From an uncultured Lachnospiraceae bacterium (GTDB lineage Bacteria > Bacillota > Clostridia > Lachnospirales > Lachnospiraceae), in NCBI GenBank assembly GCA_910588955.1, contig CAJURQ010000013.1, positions 1-64,000 of the forward strand: DNA of 64,000 nt, written 5' to 3'. The stretch's first letter is position 1. The number at the start of each line of letters is the position of its first letter. This document shows positions 60,785 to 64,000 of this stretch, piece after piece. The notes beneath the pieces were generated by a model that was not told the DNA's origin, searched no databases, and worked only from the letters and a program-made list of their open reading frames with translations. A program made the translations under genes and the position numbers.

Positions 60785-61480
60785 ATGAAGATAGCAGTCT
60801 GTGATGACAGCAGATCGGACAGGGGTGCACTGAAGGCGCTGCTTAATACCTGCGGACAGGATTTTGAAATAAGGGAATACGGCTCCGGCGTGGAACTGTG
60901 TGAGGATATGGGATATGTGTGGGAATGCGGTATCGTGTTCCTCGACATCAATATGGATGGGGCTGACGGGCTGGAGACGGCAAGGCGCATCAAGGCAGAG
61001 TGCCCGAAGGTACATATTGTACTGGTGACCGCTTATATAAACTATGCGCTGGAAGGGTATAAGGTGAAGGCAAGCCGTTTTCTTTTGAAGGATGATCTGG
61101 AACAGACGCTCTCTGAGTGCGTGGATGATATCCTGCGGGAAATCCGGCAGGAGGAGCAGGTAGTGGAGTTCGGGTTTGTAGAGGGGAATAAGCGTCTGAG
61201 GGTGGGCGATATCATCTACATTGAAACGAACAGACACAAGAACGTGTTTTATACCATGGGGCAGACATACAGCATCTATAAGAAAATGGATGAGTTGGAG
61301 AAAGAACTGGCGGGGATGGGTTTTGTGCGGATTCACCAGAGTTTCCTCATCAACATGCGGTATATCGAGAAGATAAGCAGTTATGTCATGGTTTTGACTA
61401 CGGGAAAAGAGATATCCGTCCCGAAAGCAAGATACCCGGAAGTGAAGCGGCAGTATACACTGTTTAAGGGGGCGGAGTGA
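60785..61480 (+). CDS. LytTR-family response regulator (AgrA/ComE-like)
   Basis: A 231-residue regulator. The receiver has D7-D8 and phospho-acceptor D54 in VFLDINMDGADG. The LytTR domain (~140-230) has KRLRVGDIIYIETNRHKNVFYT, FVRIHQSFLINMRYIEKI and GKEISVPKARYPEVKRQY. ATG 60785 is chosen, with GAGG six bases upstream; ATG 60773 is also in frame. The stop overlaps the kinase start. Matching direct repeats before and after the operon suggest it controls its own genes and the downstream small-protein genes. Confidence 0.93.
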   Translation: MKIAVCDDSRSDRGALKALLNTCGQDFEIREYGSGVELCEDMGYVWECGIVFLDINMDGADGLETARRIKAECPKVHIVLVTAYINYALEGYKVKASRFLLKDDLEQTLSECVDDILREIRQEEQVVEFGFVEGNKRLRVGDIIYIETNRHKNVFYTMGQTYSIYKKMDELEKELAGMGFVRIHQSFLINMRYIEKISSYVMVLTTGKEISVPKARYPEVKRQYTLFKGAE

Positions 61481-62769
61481 TGATGGAATGGAAAACGTGG
61501 GTGCTTTTGCTGACAGTCATCATGGAGGCGGTGGGAAGCGCCTTCTTTTTTGACACGTTTCTTGGAAGAGGGAAAACGGAAAAAGGCGCTGTCTATCAAT
61601 ATAGATATCTGGCATATCTGGGTATGTCGTTTCTTTTGACAAATATCGGCTATCTGATCGGTATGTGGAAGCTGCCATTGTTTGCGCTGGGCTATATTCT
61701 GCTTGGCAGGATCATCTATAAAGCCGGATGGGGACAGGATTTATTTTTCTCGATGATCAATTACAGCATGATGTTTCTGATAGATTTTGTAGCGTACTGC
61801 CTGATGCACTTATGGGAGATACAGGGGACTGCAGGGGAAGTGAAAGAATGGGTTTGGATCGTATCAGCGAAAACACTCTGGTTCGCTGTGCTTTTTATTC
61901 TGCGCAGAATATGGAAAGGCGGCGCGGATTATAGGGAACTGTCAAATGGAGAATGGATGAAACTGAGCCTGATCCCCCTGTTTACGCTGTCCGCTATCAT
62001 AATGATGTTTTATCAGTTGGGAAATGCGGCGGGCACGCAGTTGGTGAACATATTTATATCTGCCGGGCTGGTTACGGTCAACTTTCTTGTGATCTGGCTT
62101 CTGCAGGAGATACTGGAAAAGGGAAAGAGACTGCGGGAGGGCATAGAAGCCGCCAGAAAGACAGAGAGCCAGCTTGCGCATTACCGGGATATGCAGGCGG
62201 TCTATGAAAGACAGGGGCGGAAACTGCACGACTATAAGAACCAGATCAGAACCATGCAGATGCTGTTAAAGGAAGGCGATACACAGACCGCCGCCGCGCT
62301 GGCGGAGCGGCTGACGGAGAGTATCTCGGTGGAGATGGCGGCAGTCAATACAAATCACCCGGTGGTAGATGCGGTACTGAATCAGAAATTTCATGCTGCG
62401 AGGGAGCAGGGAGTGTCCATGATCTTTAAGGTGGGCGACATGAGCGGTATACGGCTGGACGTGGAGGAAATCGTGATCCTGCTCTCCAACCTGTTAGACA
62501 ATGCCATCCGTGAATGCGCGAAAATCGCGCGGCGGGGACGGAAGGCTGTTATCTATGTCAAACTGGTGCAGGAGAGCGGCAAGCTGATCTTTTCCGTGAG
62601 GAATCCTGTGGCAGAAAAGGTGCAGATCAGAGATTGCATCGCGCCGAACCCCGGTGGCGGGATGCACGGTGTCGGTCTTATGAATGTAAAGGCAGTTGCG
62701 GATAAATACGGCGGGGACTTTGCCGTTTCCTGCGATTCGGAAAAGTTTCAGGCGGTGGTGATGCTGTAA
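61480..62769 (+). CDS. AgrC-like multi-pass sensor kinase
   Basis: A ~429-residue kinase of the HPK10 group. About six transmembrane helices occupy ~1-210, then a coiled linker. The phospho-acceptor H250 lies in KLHDYKNQIRTMQMLL; the ATP-binding part has LLSNLLDNAIREC (N box) and GGMHGVGLMNVKAVADKYGG (G). It lacks an extracellular domain, as in peptide-pheromone receptors AgrC and ComD. No AgrD-like peptide or AgrB protease gene is seen beside it. ATG 61480 overlaps the regulator stop; GTG 61477 and ATG 61483 are also possible. Confidence 0.92.
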   Translation: MMEWKTWVLLLTVIMEAVGSAFFFDTFLGRGKTEKGAVYQYRYLAYLGMSFLLTNIGYLIGMWKLPLFALGYILLGRIIYKAGWGQDLFFSMINYSMMFLIDFVAYCLMHLWEIQGTAGEVKEWVWIVSAKTLWFAVLFILRRIWKGGADYRELSNGEWMKLSLIPLFTLSAIIMMFYQLGNAAGTQLVNIFISAGLVTVNFLVIWLLQEILEKGKRLREGIEAARKTESQLAHYRDMQAVYERQGRKLHDYKNQIRTMQMLLKEGDTQTAAALAERLTESISVEMAAVNTNHPVVDAVLNQKFHAAREQGVSMIFKVGDMSGIRLDVEEIVILLSNLLDNAIRECAKIARRGRKAVIYVKLVQESGKLIFSVRNPVAEKVQIRDCIAPNPGGGMHGVGLMNVKAVADKYGGDFAVSCDSEKFQAVVML

Positions 62770-62776
62770 AACTGAT

Positions 62777-62811
62777 AGTCATTTCGTGCAATAAATAGTC
62801 ACACGGTGCAA
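62777..62811 (+). promoter_or_regulatory. Second pair of direct-repeat LytTR boxes
   Basis: AGTCATTTCGTGCAA (62777-62791) and AGTCACACGGTGCAA (62797-62811) have the same 20-base period and core as the pair at 60679. They lie just past the kinase stop and ~100 bases before the next gene, whose -10 is not clear. Confidence 0.75.
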
Positions 62812-62913
62812 TTCGGGTTGGGAAAGAACCTGTGTCTGCCGACTGACTTTATGAAGCGCTAATGGATATTGCGCGGGAAAGAGATTATTTTTGTCGAGAG
62901 AGGAGAATGTGTG

Positions 62914-63546
62914 ATGCAGATAGGATTAAACAATTACCAGATCGGGAACAGCAATGCGGCAGACGGGGCAGATGTTAAAAAGGCGGAGAAGAAAACAGAG
63001 GACAAATACGCCAGCGTATCCGCGTATCAGGCATATCTGAAGGAGAAGTATCCCTGCTTGTCAGCACATGACTACAAGGTGACGATATCGCCGGTGTATC
63101 TGGAGAAATGTATCAAAGATCCAAAGGAAGCGGAGTTGTTAGAAAAGAATTTGGCACATGTACCGATTAGTAAACAGATGGAGAAAGCATTTTGGAGTGC
63201 ACAGGGAGCAAGAGTTGTGAACGATGAATTGATTTTTGACGAAAACGGAAATTGCTGTGGCAGCTTTAAAACATATGTTACAAATAGTAAAGCATCATCA
63301 GACGACAGTGTGGAGGATGAGGCACCGATGAAAAAAGGTAGGAGGAAAAAGGTGTTGCTGCAGCAGCATTATGAAAAGAGAAAACTCATGAGGGAGCAGT
63401 TTGATGAGAGAATGGCGGAGAAAGCGTATCTGAAAGATCAGTTGGAAACAGAGGAAAGGCATGAAGAAATGCTGAAAAAGAGCGATTTATCGAAACGCCA
63501 AAATGCCAGCAGGTTCCTTGAACGCTATGAAGCAAATATTTTGTGA
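62914..63546 (+). CDS. DUF6033-like small protein, possible LytTR target
   Basis: A 210-residue hydrophilic protein without signal peptide or membrane helix. The first half (VSAYQAYLKEKYPCL, TISPVYLEKCIKDPKEAELLEKNL) resembles DUF6033-type proteins known from Lachnospiraceae; this identification is from memory and tentative. The second half is very charged and predicted helical (K/E/R-rich, ~140-205). ATG 62914 follows GAGAGGAG by nine bases. The upstream direct repeats make it a likely target of the LytTR system. Function unknown. Confidence 0.7.
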   Translation: MQIGLNNYQIGNSNAADGADVKKAEKKTEDKYASVSAYQAYLKEKYPCLSAHDYKVTISPVYLEKCIKDPKEAELLEKNLAHVPISKQMEKAFWSAQGARVVNDELIFDENGNCCGSFKTYVTNSKASSDDSVEDEAPMKKGRRKKVLLQQHYEKRKLMREQFDERMAEKAYLKDQLETEERHEEMLKKSDLSKRQNASRFLERYEANIL

Positions 63547-63625
63547 ACAAGCGATACGAAATTTTTATGAAGGCTGATTCGTATTCGTAACAGATTTATA
63601 AAACTTTTTGAGGAGAAAATACAAA

Positions 63626-64000
63626 ATGGAAATAACAAATAATACAGCGGCAGGTATTTATACAAATAACTACAAAAACAAAAATATGTCCGGACAGGAC
63701 TACGAGAACACGATGAAAAGGAAAACATCCGAAACCGAAGTCAAAGAAAATAAGATTTTGGGGATCGGATTCTTACATGACAAAAACAGTCCGATATCTT
63801 ACGGGATGTGCGCCATGTACGCGGAAGATTATTCCGAGGAGAATCCGGTTATCAAAGTGAATGTGACAAGGCAGGGCGGCACGGAAGAATATCGTATCGA
63901 TATCAATAAGGTAAATCCGAGATTCGCAACAGAGATTGAGATGTTTGCGCTGTGCAATTATGCGGATGCGAAGGGAATGGGAACGGGCGGCACGTTTGGA
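63626..64000 (+). CDS. Unrecognised gene, cut by window end
   Basis: First 125 codons of a gene that runs off the window. ATG 63626 follows AGGAG by ten bases. The product begins MEITNNTAAGIYTNNYKNKN; the N-terminal 45 residues are polar and low-complexity, followed by a more ordered part (ILGIGFLHDKNSPISYGMCAMY, NPVIKVNVTRQGG, YRIDINKVNPRFATEIEMFAL). The asparagine-rich N-terminus is like that of other small proteins in this kind of cluster. It lies 79 bases after the DUF6033-like gene in the same direction, so probably the same unit. I do not recognise the family. Confidence 0.75.
   Translation, partial: MEITNNTAAGIYTNNYKNKNMSGQDYENTMKRKTSETEVKENKILGIGFLHDKNSPISYGMCAMYAEDYSEENPVIKVNVTRQGGTEEYRIDINKVNPRFATEIEMFALCNYADAKGMGTGGTFG

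Noticed and set aside
1..64000. CRISPR arrays, tRNA, rRNA, tmRNA and SRP RNA genes
   Set aside because: No regularly spaced repeats and no tRNA T-loop motifs or rRNA-like blocks were found by eye; small RNAs with little sequence signature could still be missed.

Overview
The window looks like chromosomal DNA of a Clostridia, most likely a Lachnospiraceae gut anaerobe. The reasons are the gene order plsX-acpP-rnc-smc-ftsY and ylxM-ffh-rpsP-khpA-rimM-trmD-rplS, a two-gene SufC/SufBD iron-sulfur system, pta-ackA acetate formation, DUF6033-type and FliK-like genes, and moderate-to-high GC in the core. The genus cannot be fixed from this. I saw no tRNA, rRNA, tmRNA, SRP RNA or CRISPR array.

Region 1 (1-7964) is accessory. 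Three large serine recombinases lie head to tail, the first cut by the window edge. After them comes an abruptly AT-rich patch: a TIR protein carrying two apparent PD-(D/E)xK nuclease modules (4904-6343), a P-loop NTPase fused to an Mrr-type nuclease (6386-7534), and the nuclease core of a YhcG/DUF1016 protein (7635-7964). This two-gene TIR/nuclease plus NTPase/nuclease set is the best candidate for an undescribed defence system here.

Region 2 (8231-23921) holds a His-less HPr-like protein, SufC-SufBD, cardiolipin synthase, an acyltransferase, tmcAL, pta and ackA separated by a ~290-bp imperfect palindrome, a flavodoxin-SCP2-membrane fusion, a LytTR/DUF3021 pair, a GH10 xylanase lipoprotein, and a double-domain hemerythrin divergent from a Cache chemoreceptor.

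Region 3 (24012-31400) is the core set yceD-rpmF-plsX-acpP-rnc-smc-ftsY. Region 4 (31466-41464) is a mixed block between ftsY and ylxM: ilvA, a YitT protein, a GH25 muramidase, a DUF1905-like/cysteine-peptidase fusion, a PocR chemoreceptor-like protein, and a two-component system with a BceAB/FtsX-type ABC transporter and an XRE regulator.

Region 5 (41604-51412) is the ylxM-ffh-rpsP-khpA-rimM-trmD-rplS-lepB-rbgA-lepB-rnhB operon, ending in a FliK-like and an FlhB-C-terminus-like gene with no other flagellar genes in view, then yraN. Region 6 (51514-60581) holds a laccase-domain protein, a second two-component system with a very large kinase, prs, der, plsY and gpsA.

Region 7 (60679-64000) is an AgrC/AgrA-like LytTR two-component system. 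Two direct-repeat pairs with the same 20-bp period lie before the operon and before the next small-protein gene, suggesting autoregulation and control of the downstream genes. A DUF6033-like protein and an unfinished gene close the window.
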